The notes: generated by a model from the letters alone, not told the origin. A DNA stretch of 64,000 nucleotides from Arion vulgaris (GCA_020796225.1 CM036769.1:667501-731500), one strand, 5' to 3'. Positions 52,301-62,904 are shown, counted from the first letter of the stretch. Translations and numbers: made by a program.

Positions 52301-52714
52301 CATAGATTACCAAACTTGTTCGATCCACCGCCCACTTTACACGACATAAACTTTGTAACGCCCTCCCCATTATAACAGATTGCCTACGCCCCCACCCATA
52401 TATATATGTACATGCTCTATTTTCACTTTGGCATAGAAAATTGATATATACTTATGGCATACATGGTCAATTTTCAAATGATTATTTACATGAAATAGAA
52501 AATTGATTTTTTAAAAATGAATAATGTAAGATAGGCACAAGATGAATTAAAATGCAGAATTAAAATTTTTAATGATTATTCATTCGCAAAATCACGAAAA
52601 AATCCTCCCCGATCCCCAATGCTTCTGAACGCATTTTGTCCACACCCCGCCGCCCGTCTACCCCTTCCTGGAAGGCTTCACTAGCAGCAGTACCGCCCAC
52701 TTTGGAAACCCATG
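52301..52714. mobile_element. hAT-like MITE, 414 bp
   Basis: Left end CATAGATTACCAAACTTG and reversed right end CATGGGTTTCCAAAGTGG are imperfect inverted repeats. CTTTAGGT (52293-52300) and CTCAAGGT (52715-52722) give a 6/8 target duplication. CCACCGCCCACTTT near the left end and CGCCCACTTTGG at the right match the element at 28418. No array inside. Confidence 0.72.
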
Positions 52715-52794
52715 CTCAAGGTGATCCAAATCCGCCCCTTTGAGAACCCCTTGTGTAGAATATAACGGTTGTCGTTATATTAGTATCTCCACGA

Positions 52795-52933
52795 GAGAGA
52801 GAGAGATCGTTACTGACCAACACTCTAATCGCGTTATGGCATTTTAGAATATACATTATTTGTCATCTTCTGTGTGTGTGTGTGTGTGTGTGTGTTTGTG
52901 TGTGTGTCGGTCTGTTAGAGGGAGGGGAGAGAT

Positions 52934-52988
<55 letters not shown>

Positions 52989-53054
52989 TCGTTACTGACC
53001 AAAACTCCAACCGCGTTAAGGATGTCAGAATATACAAAATGTGTGATCGTCTGT

Positions 53055-53099
<45 letters not shown>

Positions 53100-53105
53100 A
53101 CAGAG
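52795..53105. repeat. Duplicated (GA)n-unique-(TG)n block
   Basis: GAGAGATCGTTACTGACC followed by a CCAACCGCGTT-like stretch, AGAATATACA and a (TG)n run occurs twice about 185 bp apart. Confidence 0.82.
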
Positions 53106-53970
53106 AGAGACAGGAGAATAAAGGAGAGATTTCGTAAAATATGCAGGATAGTTGAGACAATGACACAAGAGTGGCGTTCTAGCTCTGAAATTTGGGCACA
53201 TTCTGCCTCTACTATGTGTCACGTGTGTCCGTCGGGCAGTTCCGTTCACGCCATCACATCAACGCGGGTGGTGGACTTGACAGAGCAGCCAGCAGAGCGA
53301 CAGATCGAGATACCAGAAAGGGAGGACACAGTGAGATAGACAGACCAACAATGCGCCCTTATAGATCCGATATTAAATAACCTTTTAAATATGATTTATA
53401 CAGACAAAATATAATTTAAGAATTGAATATATACGTATAATAAAACTCGTTTTGTATCATACAGTTTGTAACGATTTCCAGCACGTTCTAAAAACTATGG
53501 GATGTTCATAAGTAACGGACGTATGCGTTGACAACAAACGCTAGCCAATGACAGAACAGCTGCTACCAAAAATGACACGCGTGTTGTCTCTCTATGTGCC
53601 ATTATTGGTAGGAAATAACTAGTGACCTTACTACACACATGCCTACATTAGGAATTATGACTAAAAAAACGAGTATATCTACATTTGGACGTGTGTAGTG
53701 ACTATAACATTCAACTTAACTTTAAGTGGTGTGTGTGAGTGTGTGTGTGTTCTGTGGTTTCTTCAACGATCTGTGGTTTTCTGGCCAGATATGTGTCGTG
53801 TTTAGAAGCCAAATTAACGCGTACAATTTATTTTAGCTCGATGATTTATCAGTATATTCGTAAAGGACATTCAAGCTGGAGTTTTTCTGGACATTTTTGG
53901 TCAAAGGTACATATATGTGTATGTGTGTGTGTGTATGTGTGTATGTGTGTATGTGTTTTGTTGTATCTAT
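53106..53970. other. Unassigned DNA
   Basis: No convincing frame, tRNA or known element. A TG-rich run lies at about 53730-53750 and another at about 53905-53960, beside the SB tail. Confidence 0.5.
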
Positions 53971-53971
53971 G

Positions 53972-54535
53972 CTTTTCTTCTTCTTCTTCTTCTTCTTCTG
54001 TGAATATTCCATATCGATCACTTGCTAGACCACTATTTGTCATTTGTTTGTGATCTGAGTCTAAGAGCGATTGTACGTTGTATCAGTTATGCGCCTAAAA
54101 GTAGGTCAACGCATCCGATTTCTTTTCAAATGAATTTTGCGCGGGCAGCAATTTTCCAGCCTGCTCTTCTCGATTTTTCAACTGCCAAGGGTTCTTTTAC
54201 GTGTTCAAATTGAACACGGCACCTACATTTTATCGTCCGTCTCCGATAGGATTAGAAACTCGATCTCACCTACACTGAGATCAGGGATCTATGGACAAAT
54301 TTCCAGAAGGCTCCACGAGTGGCCTTCGTACCTTTGGTACCTTTGACACCAGAGACGAGTACCTAACCTGTACGCCACAGACAGCACTTAATGAATCAAT
54401 CAATCAGATTTATGCGACGCTTTTTATTTACTACGGTAGCTTGCCTAGGCCCCTATCTCAGTCGCCTCTTACAACATGCCTTGTAAGTCGCTGTGTTTAT
54501 ATTCTTTACTTCCCTTGAGAGCTCCGACAACACAC
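53972..54535 (-). mobile_element. SB SINE split by an SF SINE
   Basis: TTCTTCTTCTTCTTC tail, GATCTGAGTCTAAGAGCG, AAAAGTAGGTCAACGCATCC up to about 54120. It resumes at 54405 with TTTATGCGACGCTTTTTATT, CCCCTATCTCAGTCGCC and ACAACATGCCTTGTAAG to the head. Confidence 0.8.
54121..54404 (-). mobile_element. SF SINE 5' half nested in SB
   Basis: AATTTTGCGCGGGCAGC, TTCCAGCCTGCTCTTC, ATAGGATTAGAAACTCG, CTCCACGAGTGGCC and, reversed, the A-box match TGGCGTACAGG near 54375. Its 3' half and tail are absent, which is unusual for a SINE insertion. Candidate target repeat around CGATTTCT / AGATTTAT is weak. Confidence 0.68.
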
Positions 54536-54712
54536 GTTGTATCTATGAGCTCCGACAACACAGGTTGTATCTATGAGCTCTGACAACACGCGTTGTATCT
54601 ATGAGCTCCGACAACACACGTTGTATCTATGAGCTCCGACAACACAGGTTGTATCTATGAGCTCGGACAACACACGTTGTATCTATGAGCCCGACAACAC
54701 AGACTGTATCGC
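54515..54712. repeat. 28-bp array seeded at the SB head, ~7 copies
   Basis: Unit GAGCTCCGACAACACACG then TTGTATCTAT. The part GAGCTCCGACAACAC is the SB head of this copy, so the unit includes a SINE end. It also adjoins the Le 3' end at about 54725. Confidence 0.9.
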
Positions 54713-54735
54713 TCTCTCTCTCTCGCGATCCCGGC

Positions 54736-55540
54736 CTAGACTGATGAACCAACTTTTATCATGAATTTTACCGTGGTTTTAAGGGACTCCGTTCCTCCGT
54801 ACAGCTTTTCGAGAAGCTCTGTGTTTTGTGGCCAGGTTTTGTTTCTTAAACCTGCTAACCGTTGACAGTCTTGCAGAACGTGTTCTGTCATCATGTCCGC
54901 CTTTTTGCATGGGCACAGGATAGTTGTGCCTATTTTAAATTTGTTGCACATGTGGGCGCGTAGCTTGTTGTGGCCGGTAAGGAGGCGAAGTATGGCAATT
55001 TGTTCGCTACGAGACAGACCATAGTATCCGTCACTGTTGGAATGTTGGGGATGGTCTTTTGTCCACTTGTCTCTGTAGTGCGAACCGATGGTTGTTCGGG
55101 CTTCCTCATAACTGATCTCGTGATCAGTCTGAGGTAGTCGCCGGCCTTCTTTAGCTAGTTTGTCGGCTGCTTCGTTTCCACTTATATTACAGTGTGATGG
55201 TATCCACTGAATGACTGTGCGTTTGAGTGAGCGCGTTAGTTCATCGAGGGTCGCTTTGAGCTCATTCAGCTCTGTTTTGCGTACACTTTTGAGTGCCGTG
55301 GTGACCGATAGAGCATCGCTTTTGAGTGCCGTGATGACCGATAGAACATCGGTGAATATCACTACCTCTCTCTAGGATCATTTCGGCCGCTGATCTTATT
55401 GCCTCCGCTTCTGCTAGGTAAATATTCGAGTATTTGCCTGTGGCAATCGATTTTGTGCCGTCTCTTTCTTTGATAGTTTAAGCACTATTCCTCCTCCACC
55501 ATCGCTGATTGCGTTCCAGGCCGACCCGTCAGTGTACACG
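54736..55540 (-). pseudogene. Le RNase H and C-terminal domain
   Basis: VYTDGSAWNAISDGGGG (first Asp) lies near 55500. AEAEAIRSAAEMIL (Glu) lies near 55400. In another frame follow IFTDVLSVITALKS (second Asp), VIQWIPSHCNISGNEAAD (His and last Asp), then LRLLTGHNKLRAHM and CPCKKADMMTEHVLQDC. All catalytic residues are visible, but a frameshift separates the first two from the rest. An in-frame 33-bp duplication repeats the segment SVITALKSDAL just after the second Asp. Confidence 0.85.
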
Positions 55541-55942
55541 TGTGTCCACTTATTTTCGGGGTATTCTGTCGATATGTGTTGTTCTGTGGCCGCTCTTCTT
55601 TCGAAGTTTTCTTGCTGACCTTTTTAAAGTATGCCTGGGATTGTTTCACGCTGCAATGCCGTACTCCAAGACCGGTCGCACTCTACCAGAGTAGAGTGTT
55701 TTAAGGACTCTGGCGTTTGCTCCCCACGTGGAGCCTGCGAGTTTCCGCAAAGTCGTGAGCCTGTGTCTCGCATTTTCAATTTGAGGGCACCAAGTCAATT
55801 TTCAGTCGAGTGTGACTCCGAGGTACGTTGGGGTCTTGCTTTATGGAAGGTCATGGCCATTGACTTTAAGCTGAATTTTGTGAACCTGGTTGTTCTGGGA
55901 GAACACAGTGTAAGTGGTTTTAGAAGCGTTTATGCTCATATT

Positions 55943-56911
55943 TCACTTTTTTGACCACACTTGCAGGTTATTCAACGTAACTTGTAGTCGATTTGTTGCT
56001 ATGGGAATTGACTTTTCCCTCGCCCATATTGCCATGGCGTCGGCGTACATGGCAGAGTGCACTCGCTCTGGTAGGCATGTGGCTAAGACATTGACAGAGA
56101 TTAGGAAAAGAGTTGGTGAGAGCACTCCTCCTTGTGGGATTCCTTTCTCTAATGTGGCTTTCATGCTTTTGTACCCCTGAACCTGAACCCTTGCTGTTCG
56201 GTTCTCTAGGTATCTATCAAGCCAATTATACATTCTTCCCTTTATGCCGAGGGTGAGAAGTTTCAGCTTTAGTCCTTCTTTCCAGACTGTATCAAACGCC
56301 TTCTCCATATCTACCAAGACTGCTAGTGTCTGTTTCTTTTCCTGGAAACCATCCTCGATTTCCTGGACGAAGTATGTTACTTGATCTTCTGTAGATCGGT
56401 ATCTCCGAAAGCCTCCCTGTTGTGCCACGAGAAGCCTTTTGCTTTCCAAGTGCCAAGATAGCCGTTTGTTCACCATACGTTCCATAAGCTTGCCCGTGCA
56501 GCTTAGAAGGCTTATTGGTCTGTAACTCGCAGGGTCGAGTTTATTTTTGCCTGGTTTAAGGATGGGTACCATGATCGCTTCTTTCCATTCTCGTGGTACT
56601 ATTCCTGTTCTCCATGACATATTTAGGACGGCCAGTAGAGCTGCCTTTGTTCTGGTACCCAAGTTCTTAAGCATCTCATTGGTGATCCCATCCTTTCCGG
56701 TCGACTTTCTGAGTTTCAGCTCCCTTAATGCCTCTTCCAACTCATTACTGGTGAACGTTTCCGTTAGGTGACTATCAGCTTTTCTTGGCTCGCCTTGGAG
56801 GGCTCTCGCTTTTCTCTTAGTGTCATCGACTGTTTCTTTTGCTATGCATACTCTGCTGACTTCGGCATATTTTTGCATTAGAATGTTTGCCGCTTCTCTT
56901 CCGGAGGACAT
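55943..56911 (-). pseudogene. Le reverse transcriptase domain, catalytic box mutated
   Basis: A 322-residue stop-free frame with RKSTGKDGITNEMLKNLG, WKEAIMVPILKPGKNKLDP, SYRPISLLSCTGKLMERMV, QQGGFRRYRSTEDQVTYF, LVDMEKAFDTVWKEGLKLKL (motif A Asp), KGIPQGGVLSPTLF and YADAMAIWAR. The last is motif C, where the second Asp of the usual (Y/F)xDD is Ala, which should abolish activity. The frame is otherwise well preserved. It continues out of frame toward RNase H. Confidence 0.9.
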
Positions 56912-56929
56912 CTTTTTGTCCTGTTCGAG

Positions 56930-57250
56930 GACTATTGGGGTCGGCTGGTGTTTTCGTCACTCAGCGATTTGACTAACTTCCACAATTTATGACCAACCCT
57001 ATCAAGGAGGACTATTGGGGGTTGGCTGGTGTTTTCGTCACTCAGCGCTTTGACTAACTTCCACAATTTATGACCAACCCTATCAAGGAGGACTATTGGG
57101 GGTTGGCTGGTGTTTTCGTCACTCAGCGCTTTGACTAACTTCCACAATTTATGACCAACCCTATCAAGGAGGACTATTGGGGGTTGGCTGGTGTTTTCGT
57201 CACTCAGCGCTTTGGCTAGCTTCCACAATTTATGACTGTCACTATCAAGA
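56930..57250. repeat. 81-bp in-frame tandem inside Le, 4 copies
   Basis: Unit GACTATTGGGGGTTGGCTGG, TGTTTTCGTCACTCAGCGC, TTTGACTAACTTCCAC, AATTTATGACCAACC, CTATCAAGGAG. Translated on the minus strand it is WKLVKALSDENTSQPPIVLL plus DRVGHK. Units start at 56930, 57010, 57091 and 57172. The first is 80 bp (one base lost), the others 81, so the frame is kept through three of them. Confidence 0.93.
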
Positions 57251-57649
57251 TTCAGGGATTCAGTCGTATTAACTCAGCTCTGTCGTGCTGCTCGTTTTAC
57301 CTCCCTCCTGTACTTGGCAGCTGCCGCTTTGTAGGTAGTATTGGTCGTTACTGACTGTGACTGTTCAGCCTCTCTCCTTGCCAATTCAAGGTCGTTTTCA
57401 AGCTTCTGAACCTCTGCTGTCCAGTATGGCTTGTAATCCTTCCGTGCGCCTCTAGGAATGGTTTCCCGTGCCGCTTTCAGGATTGCGAATGAGAGTTCCC
57501 TTGCCACGGATCGTATGTTTTTCTTTTCATGCATGTTGATACGCTCAACATTGGCATCTGTCAGTGCCCCATACAGTTTCCAATTTGCTTTCTTGTAGTT
57601 CCACCGTGGCAAACACATTTTGGGCTCTGGTACAAATTTCAAGTTTATC

Positions 57650-58275
57650 TGCAGCTTGACGGGCCTATGGTCGATATCTCATAGTTGCTAGGTAACCGTG
57701 CGTACTATTTTGGTGGAGAGGTCGCTTGTTGCGAAGGCCAAGTCTGGGGTGCTCGTCGTGTGCCACCTTCTCGAGTAGAAGGTTGGCGGATCGTCTGGGG
57801 CATTGATGAGGAACAGGTTGAACCCTCCCAGTCCTCCGCCTCTACGCCTGCTGTTCGTTTCGAGGTAGCCACATCTCTCCGAGTGGCTGTTGAAATCACA
57901 GACCCCAATGCACGATGTGTCTTGGATATTTATTGCTTCAAGTGACAGCGAGATGTCACTTAGGCATTAAAGGTTATACAGAAGAATCTGCCTTTCGTTA
58001 CATGTGATTAGGACGCCTACGATCTCTACTGCGCCGCCGGCGCTTCCAGTGGTTCCTTTCGTTTGCTTTGCTGGAATGCCGTTTCGAACTAGGGTGAGGA
58101 CTCCACCCTTGTGCCCTTCTCTGTCTATTCTGAAGGTTTGGTAACTTTTGATCTCGAATCTGTGTTGGGCATTTAGGTGTGTCTCCTGTATGTACGCAAC
58201 ATCAATATCGTCTTCTGCAAGTCTTATTGCGAGTGCTTGCTTTTTGTGATGAATACCTTCGACTGTATCTATGCA
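57650..58275 (-). pseudogene. Le endonuclease domain
   Basis: In order: VEGIHHKKQALAIRLAEDD, VAYIQETHLN with the catalytic Glu, GHKGGVLTLVRNGI, DFNSHSERCGYLE (Asp-Asn-His box), DLAFATSDL and DIDHRPVKL, where the usual SDH is IDH. This domain nicks target DNA to start reverse transcription. The parts lie in more than one frame, with in-frame stops before DIDHRPV. Confidence 0.8.
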
Positions 58276-58315
58276 CACTTCCTTATATGATGTATATGTA
58301 CTGCACATAAAAGTA

Positions 58316-58822
58316 AAGAGACCATTTGTATACCACGTGGTATATAGTGTCATACAATGTTACGCCCGTATTTGTCATTGGCCGTCGGCCCAGGCCACAG
58401 CCAACTCAAGATAACTAGGCCAGATAACTGACCGGGAAATCCCTGACCTAGATCAGAAAAGGGAGCTGAAATGTATATATGTTTGATAGAACACTGCAAG
58501 CTTTCTTTGCAATTTTACTCAATTCTGTGAGTCTATGGTTATTTATTGGTGAAAAATATTCATAATATTTATATTCCTTATTGTTAAACTTAACTTGTTG
58601 CATAATATAACTTCGATTTATTATTTTGTGTTGTTTTTAAAATGATATCGTCTATATACACTAATACTGGAATGCGAGATCACGTGGTGTAGTTGTGGTC
58701 TAGTTTCCCACAATTCTTACCTGAGTCCGAAGGCCTATAAGTTTATAGTTGGCTCTGACCTCTGCCTAATACAGATCACTCAACATCACGCCGGCCACCG
58801 TTACTTCCCAGTGTTTTCCCTA
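58316..58822 (-). mobile_element. SD SINE fragments split by repeat K
   Basis: TATACCACGTGGTATATAG, CATTGGCCGTCGGCCCAGG (58330-58392) is the SD 3' half. CATCACGCCGGCCACCG, TTACTTCCCAG (58787-58818) continues it. K lies between. The tRNA-like head is missing. Confidence 0.72.
58396..58780. mobile_element. Dispersed repeat K, copy 2
   Basis: Co-linear with 13393-13805 (ACTAGGCCAGATAACTGACC, TTACTCAATTCTGTGAG, CTGGAATGCGAGATCACG, TATAAGTTTATAGTTGGC). The 40-bp segment duplicated in copy 1 is single here. It interrupts SD. Confidence 0.78.
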
Positions 58823-58823
58823 G

Positions 58824-58857
<34 letters not shown>

Positions 58858-59450
58858 AATAGGACCATCATCATTGCACTTTGGTGAGTAGCCATATGTA
58901 CTCTGATCTCTTTCTTACACAGGAAGATCTCAGCTGCAGTGCACGAACTCCGTTGCACCGTCGAGGATCCCCGATGTAGTTTTACAGATGGTGAAGATAT
59001 ATTTTAGGAATTTTATTTGTAATCTTGTCTAATGAATTTTGCCCGGGCAGCGGTTTTCCAGCCTGCTCTTCTCGATGTTGAACTGCCGAGGGTTCTTGTA
59101 CATGCTCAAATACGAACTCTATCTTACCTACATGGAGGAAGTGGATTGAGTTCCTAGTCCTATCGGAGACGGACGATAAAACGTAGGTCCCGTTTTCAAT
59201 TTGAGTACGTAAAAGAACACTTGGCGGTTCAAAATTGAGAAGAGCTGGCTGGAAAGCCGCTGCCCAGGCAACATTCAAATAATAAACTCCTATACAATTA
59301 TCTTCAAAGTCTTCAAAATTACATCGGGGACCCTGGCCGGTACTACGGAGCTTGTGCACTGCAGTTGAGATCTTCCTGTGTAAGAAATAGATCGGAGTAC
59401 ATATAGTAACTCACCGAAGTGTAATGATGATGGTCCTGTCAATCAATCAC
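58822..59450. mobile_element. Two SF SINE copies head to head, forming a ~630-bp palindrome
   Basis: 58822-59125 is SF in minus orientation with tail TTGATTGATTGATTGATTG at the outside. 59126-59450 is SF in plus orientation ending CAATCAATCA. The arms mirror each other (for example GTGCACGAACTCCG and CGGAGCTTGTGCAC, CAGCCTGCTCTTCTCG and GAGAAGAGCTGGCTG). Both lack the tRNA-like head and meet near 59125. Confidence 0.82.
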
Positions 59451-59496
59451 TTACATCTATAGCGTATCTCATTTCTAACAGTAAAACGGTACCTGA

Positions 59497-59690
59497 CACA
59501 TGACCACATACCTATACTTGCGTTTGTGACATGTCGCATGATCGCATACCTATACTTACGTTTGTGACCTGTCGCATGACCACATACCTATACTTGCGTT
59601 TGTGACATGTCGTATGACCGCATACCTATACTTACGTTTGTGACCTGTCGCATGACCACATACTTAAACCTATGTGTGTGACCTGACTTT
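59497..59690. repeat. Array, 38-bp unit, ~5 copies
   Basis: Unit TGTCGCATGACCACATACC then TATACTTACGTTTGTGACC, with CACA/CGCA variants alternating. Confidence 0.92.
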
Positions 59691-59759
59691 TGCCAATAGC
59701 TACACCAAAACTAATACATTTCGCTGTCTGTATGTTAGTCTGTCTGTGTTACTAATTAC

Positions 59760-59995
59760 AGAGCTGAGGTCATCGCGTGATCTATATAACAGTACTATCT
59801 GTATTATCAATAGTTGAACAGAAGAGCTCAAGTGATCTACGAATTATTATCTCTTACTAATGTTTAAACTGTTCAAGTGATCTATAACATATTTGGAATG
59901 TGTTCCTAATAATTGAATAGAAGAGTTCAAGTGATCTATGGCATATTTATAAAGTGTTAACAATACTTCAACATAAGAGTTCAAGTCATCTATTG
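59760..59995. repeat. Diverged ~60-bp tandem, ~4 copies
   Basis: AGAAGAGTTCAAGTGATCTA recurs at about 59820, 59870, 59925 and 59975 with different spacers. It is older than the 13-bp array beside it. Confidence 0.65.
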
Positions 59996-60018
59996 CGTTC
60001 TTTTGAATATTCTCCTAA

Positions 60019-62362
60019 TAGTTGCATAGAAAAGTTGCATAGAAAAGTTGCATAGAAAAGTTGCATAGAAATGTTGCATAGAAAAGTTGCATAGAAAAGT
60101 TGCATAGAAAAGTTGTATAGAAAAGTTGCATAGAAAAGTTGCATAGAAAAGTTGCATAGAAATGTTGAATAGAAAAGTTGCATTGAATACTTGCATAGAA
60201 AAGTTGCATAGAAAAGTTGCATAGAAAAGTTGCATTGAATAGTTGCATAGAAAAGTTGCATAGAAAAGTTGCATAGAAAAGTTGCATTGAATAGTTGCAT
60301 AGAATAGTTGCATAGAATAGTTGCATAGAAAAGTTGAATAGAAAAGTTGTATAGAAAAGTTGTATAGAAAAGTTTCATAGAAAATTTGCATAGAAAAGTT
60401 GCATAGAAAAGTTGCATAGAAAAGTTGCATAGAAAAGTTGCATAGAAAAGTTGCATAGAAATGTTGAATAGAAAAGTTGCATTGAATACTTGCATAGAAA
60501 AGTTGCATAGAAAAGTTGCATAGAAAAGTTGCATTGAATAGTTGCATAGAAAAGTTGCATAGAAAAGTTGCATAGAAAAGTTGCATTGAATAGTTGCATA
60601 GAAAAGTTGCATAGAAAAGTTGCATAGAAAAGTTGCATTGAATAGTTGCATAGAATAGTTGCATAGAATAGTTGCATAGAAAAGTTGAATAGAAAAGTTG
60701 TATAGAAAAGTTGCATAGAAAAGTTGTATAGAATAGTTGCATAGAAAAGTTGTATAGAAAAGTTGCATAGAAAAGTTGCATAGAATAGTTGCATAGAAAA
60801 GTTGCATAGAAGAGTTGCATAGAAAAGTTGCATAGAAAAGTTGCATAGAAAAGTTGTATAGAAAAGTTGTATAGAAAAGTTGTATAGAAAAGTTGTATAG
60901 AAAAGTTGTATAGAAAAGTTGTATAGAAAAGTTGTATAGAAAAGTTGTATAGAAAAGTTGTATAGAAAAGTTGTATAGAAAAGTTGTATAGAAAAGTTGT
61001 ATAGAAAAGTTGTAGAAAGTGTGGAAAAGTTGTATGGAAAAGTTGATAGAAAAGTTGATAGAAAAGTTGATAGAAAAGTTGCATAGAAAAGTTGTATAGA
61101 AAGTTCATAGAAAAGTTGCATAGAAAGTTGTATAGAAAAGTTGCATAGAAAAGTTGTATAGAGAGTTGTATAGAAAAGTTGTATAGAAAAGTTGTATAGA
61201 AAAGTTGTATAGAAAAGTTGCATAGAAAAGTTGTATAGAAAAGTTGTATAGAAAAGTTGTATAGAAAAGTTGTATAGAAAAGTTGTATAGAAAAGCTGAA
61301 TAGAAAAGTTGCATAGAAAAGTTGTATAGAAAAGTTGTATAGAAAAGTTGTATAGAAAAGTTGTATAGAAAAGTTGTATAGAAAAGTTGTATAGAAAAGT
61401 TGTATAGAAAAGTTGCATAGAAAAGTTGTATAGAAAAGTTGTATAGAAAAGTTGTATAGAAAAGTTGCATAGAAAAGTTGTATATAAAAGTTGTATAGAA
61501 AAGTTGCATAGAAAAGTTGTATAGAAAAGTTGTATAGAAAAGTTGTATAGAAAAGTTGTATAGAAAAGTTGTATAGAAAAGTTGTATAGAAAAGTTGTAT
61601 AGAAAAGTTGTATAGAAAAGTTGTATAGAAAAGTTGCATAGAAAAGTTATGAAAATTGTATAGAAAGTTGTATAGAAAAGTTGTATAGAAAAGTTGTATA
61701 GAAAAGTTGTATAGAAAAGTTGAATAGAAAAGTTGTATAGAAAAGTTGCATAGAAAAGTTGTATAGAAAAGTTGTATAGAAAAGTTGTATAGAAAAGTTG
61801 AATAGAAAAGTTGCATAGAAAAGTTGTATAGAAAAGTTGTATAGAAAAGTTGTATAGAAAGTTATAGAGTTGCATAGAATAGAGAAGTTGCATAGAAAAG
61901 TTGTATAGAGAAGTTGCATAGAAAAGTTGTATAGAAATGTTGTATAGAAAAGTTGTATAGAAAAGTTGTATAGAAAAGTTGTATAGAAAAGTTGTATAGA
62001 AAAGTTGCATAGAAAAGTTGCATAGAAAAGTTGTATAGAAATGTTGTATAGAAAAGTTGTATAGAAAAGTTGCATAGAAAAGTTGCATAGAAAAGTTGTA
62101 TAGAAAAGTTGTATAGAAAAGTTGTATAGAAAAGTTGTATAGAAAAGTTGCATAGAAAAGTTGAATAGAAAAGTTGTATAGAAAAGTTGTATAGAAAAGT
62201 TGCATCGAAAAGTTGCATAGAAAAGTTGTATAGAAAAGTTGCATAGAAAAGTTGTATAGAAAAGTTGTATAGAAAAGTTGTATAGAAAAGTTGTATAGAA
62301 AAGTTGAATAGAAAAGTTGTATAGAAAAGTTGTATAGAAAAGTTGTATAGAAAAGTTGTATA
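60019..62362. repeat. Giant 13-bp minisatellite, ~180 copies, with higher-order repeats
   Basis: Unit GTTGCATAGAAAA. GTTGCATAG predominates to about 60840, and GTTGTATAG after that. A 299-bp block (23 units) with the marker ATGTTGAATAG and CATTGAATACTTG at 60162 recurs at 60461. Single-unit deletions occur near 61010-61160, 61650 and 61860. Minus-strand frames up to 608 residues reflect the lack of stops in any phase, not a gene. Confidence 0.96.
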
Positions 62363-62377
62363 GATAAGTTCAAGTAG

Positions 62378-62632
62378 TATTCTTCTTCTTCAAACTCTCC
62401 ATACCGAACATCTGTTTGATTTGTATGTTAACTGAGCCTAAGAGCGATTGTATGTTGTGACAGTTAAGCGCATACAAGTAGGCCAGCACATCCGATTTCT
62501 GCGATGCTTTTATTTACTATGGTAGCTTCCTTAGGCCCTACATCAGTCGCCTCTTACGACATGCCTTGTAATTCGCAGTGGTACTATTCTTTGCTTCACT
62601 TGCGGGCCCTGGTACCACACGGGCGAGTTCAA
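62378..62632 (-). mobile_element. SB SINE
   Basis: TTCTTCTTCTTC tail, TGAGCCTAAGAGCGATTG, CATACAAGTAGGCCAGCAC, CTACATCAGTCGCCTC, ACGACATGCCTTG and head CTTGCGGGCCCTGGTACC. The tail lies at the end of the 13-bp array. Confidence 0.83.
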
Positions 62633-62734
62633 TAGTCATATAAATACAAGATAATGTGTTTCACATGTTGGCATGTGAGCTACGTCATCAATTATTGTGT
62701 TCTCATCTACTACCACATGTCATGAATACAACAT

Positions 62735-62885
62735 GAGGATAAACATCGACAAAACCGAAGTAATGACATTTGCTAGAGAAGAAAACACTACCAATATCTA
62801 CAATCGCCAATAAAGCAAGTCAGACTTTGCATACCTAGGGAGCACTCTCAAGAGAGAGAATAGATTACATAACTAGGGATAATTT
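62735..62885 (+). pseudogene. Lg LINE fragment after the RT catalytic box
   Basis: MRINIDKTEVMTFAREENTT, then a frameshift and a YLGSTLKRENR-like stretch. This is nearly the same protein segment as 7010-7127 on the minus strand (MRINIDKTEVMTFAREESAT), so the two copies are the same subfamily. Confidence 0.78.
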
Positions 62886-62904
62886 TTCAGCAAATTGAAG
62901 AATC

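Larger units (their letters stand above)
54725..58275 (-). mobile_element. Le LINE (I-like), endonuclease + RT + RNase H, 5'-truncated
   Basis: This is the most complete retroelement in the window. On the minus strand: APE-type endonuclease (58275-57650), linker (57642-57274), four 81-bp repeats (57250-56930), RT (56911-55943), thumb region, RNase H (55540-54736), with a zinc-knuckle-like CPCKKADMMTEHVLQDC near the end. The first ORF (gag-like) and the 5' end are missing and replaced by SD. Several stops and frameshifts separate domains, so it cannot move. Presence of RNase H after RT places it near the I/Jockey-like group rather than RTE. Confidence 0.87.

Noticed and set aside
52860..53339. 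159-residue frame with Arg/Glu-rich repeats
   Set aside because: Generated by (TG)n and (GA)n microsatellites followed by unassigned DNA.
24140..59450. SF as a foldback DNA transposon with ATTG-rich inverted ends
   Set aside because: The inverted form occurs only at 58822 and, partly, 35698. Other copies are single-armed with a tRNA-like head at one end and a (TCAA)n tail at the other, which fits a SINE.
59986..62373. Minus-strand frames up to 608 residues rich in Phe, Tyr, Gln and Leu
   Set aside because: The 13-bp unit has no stop on the minus strand; overlapping frames have identical composition. No gene.
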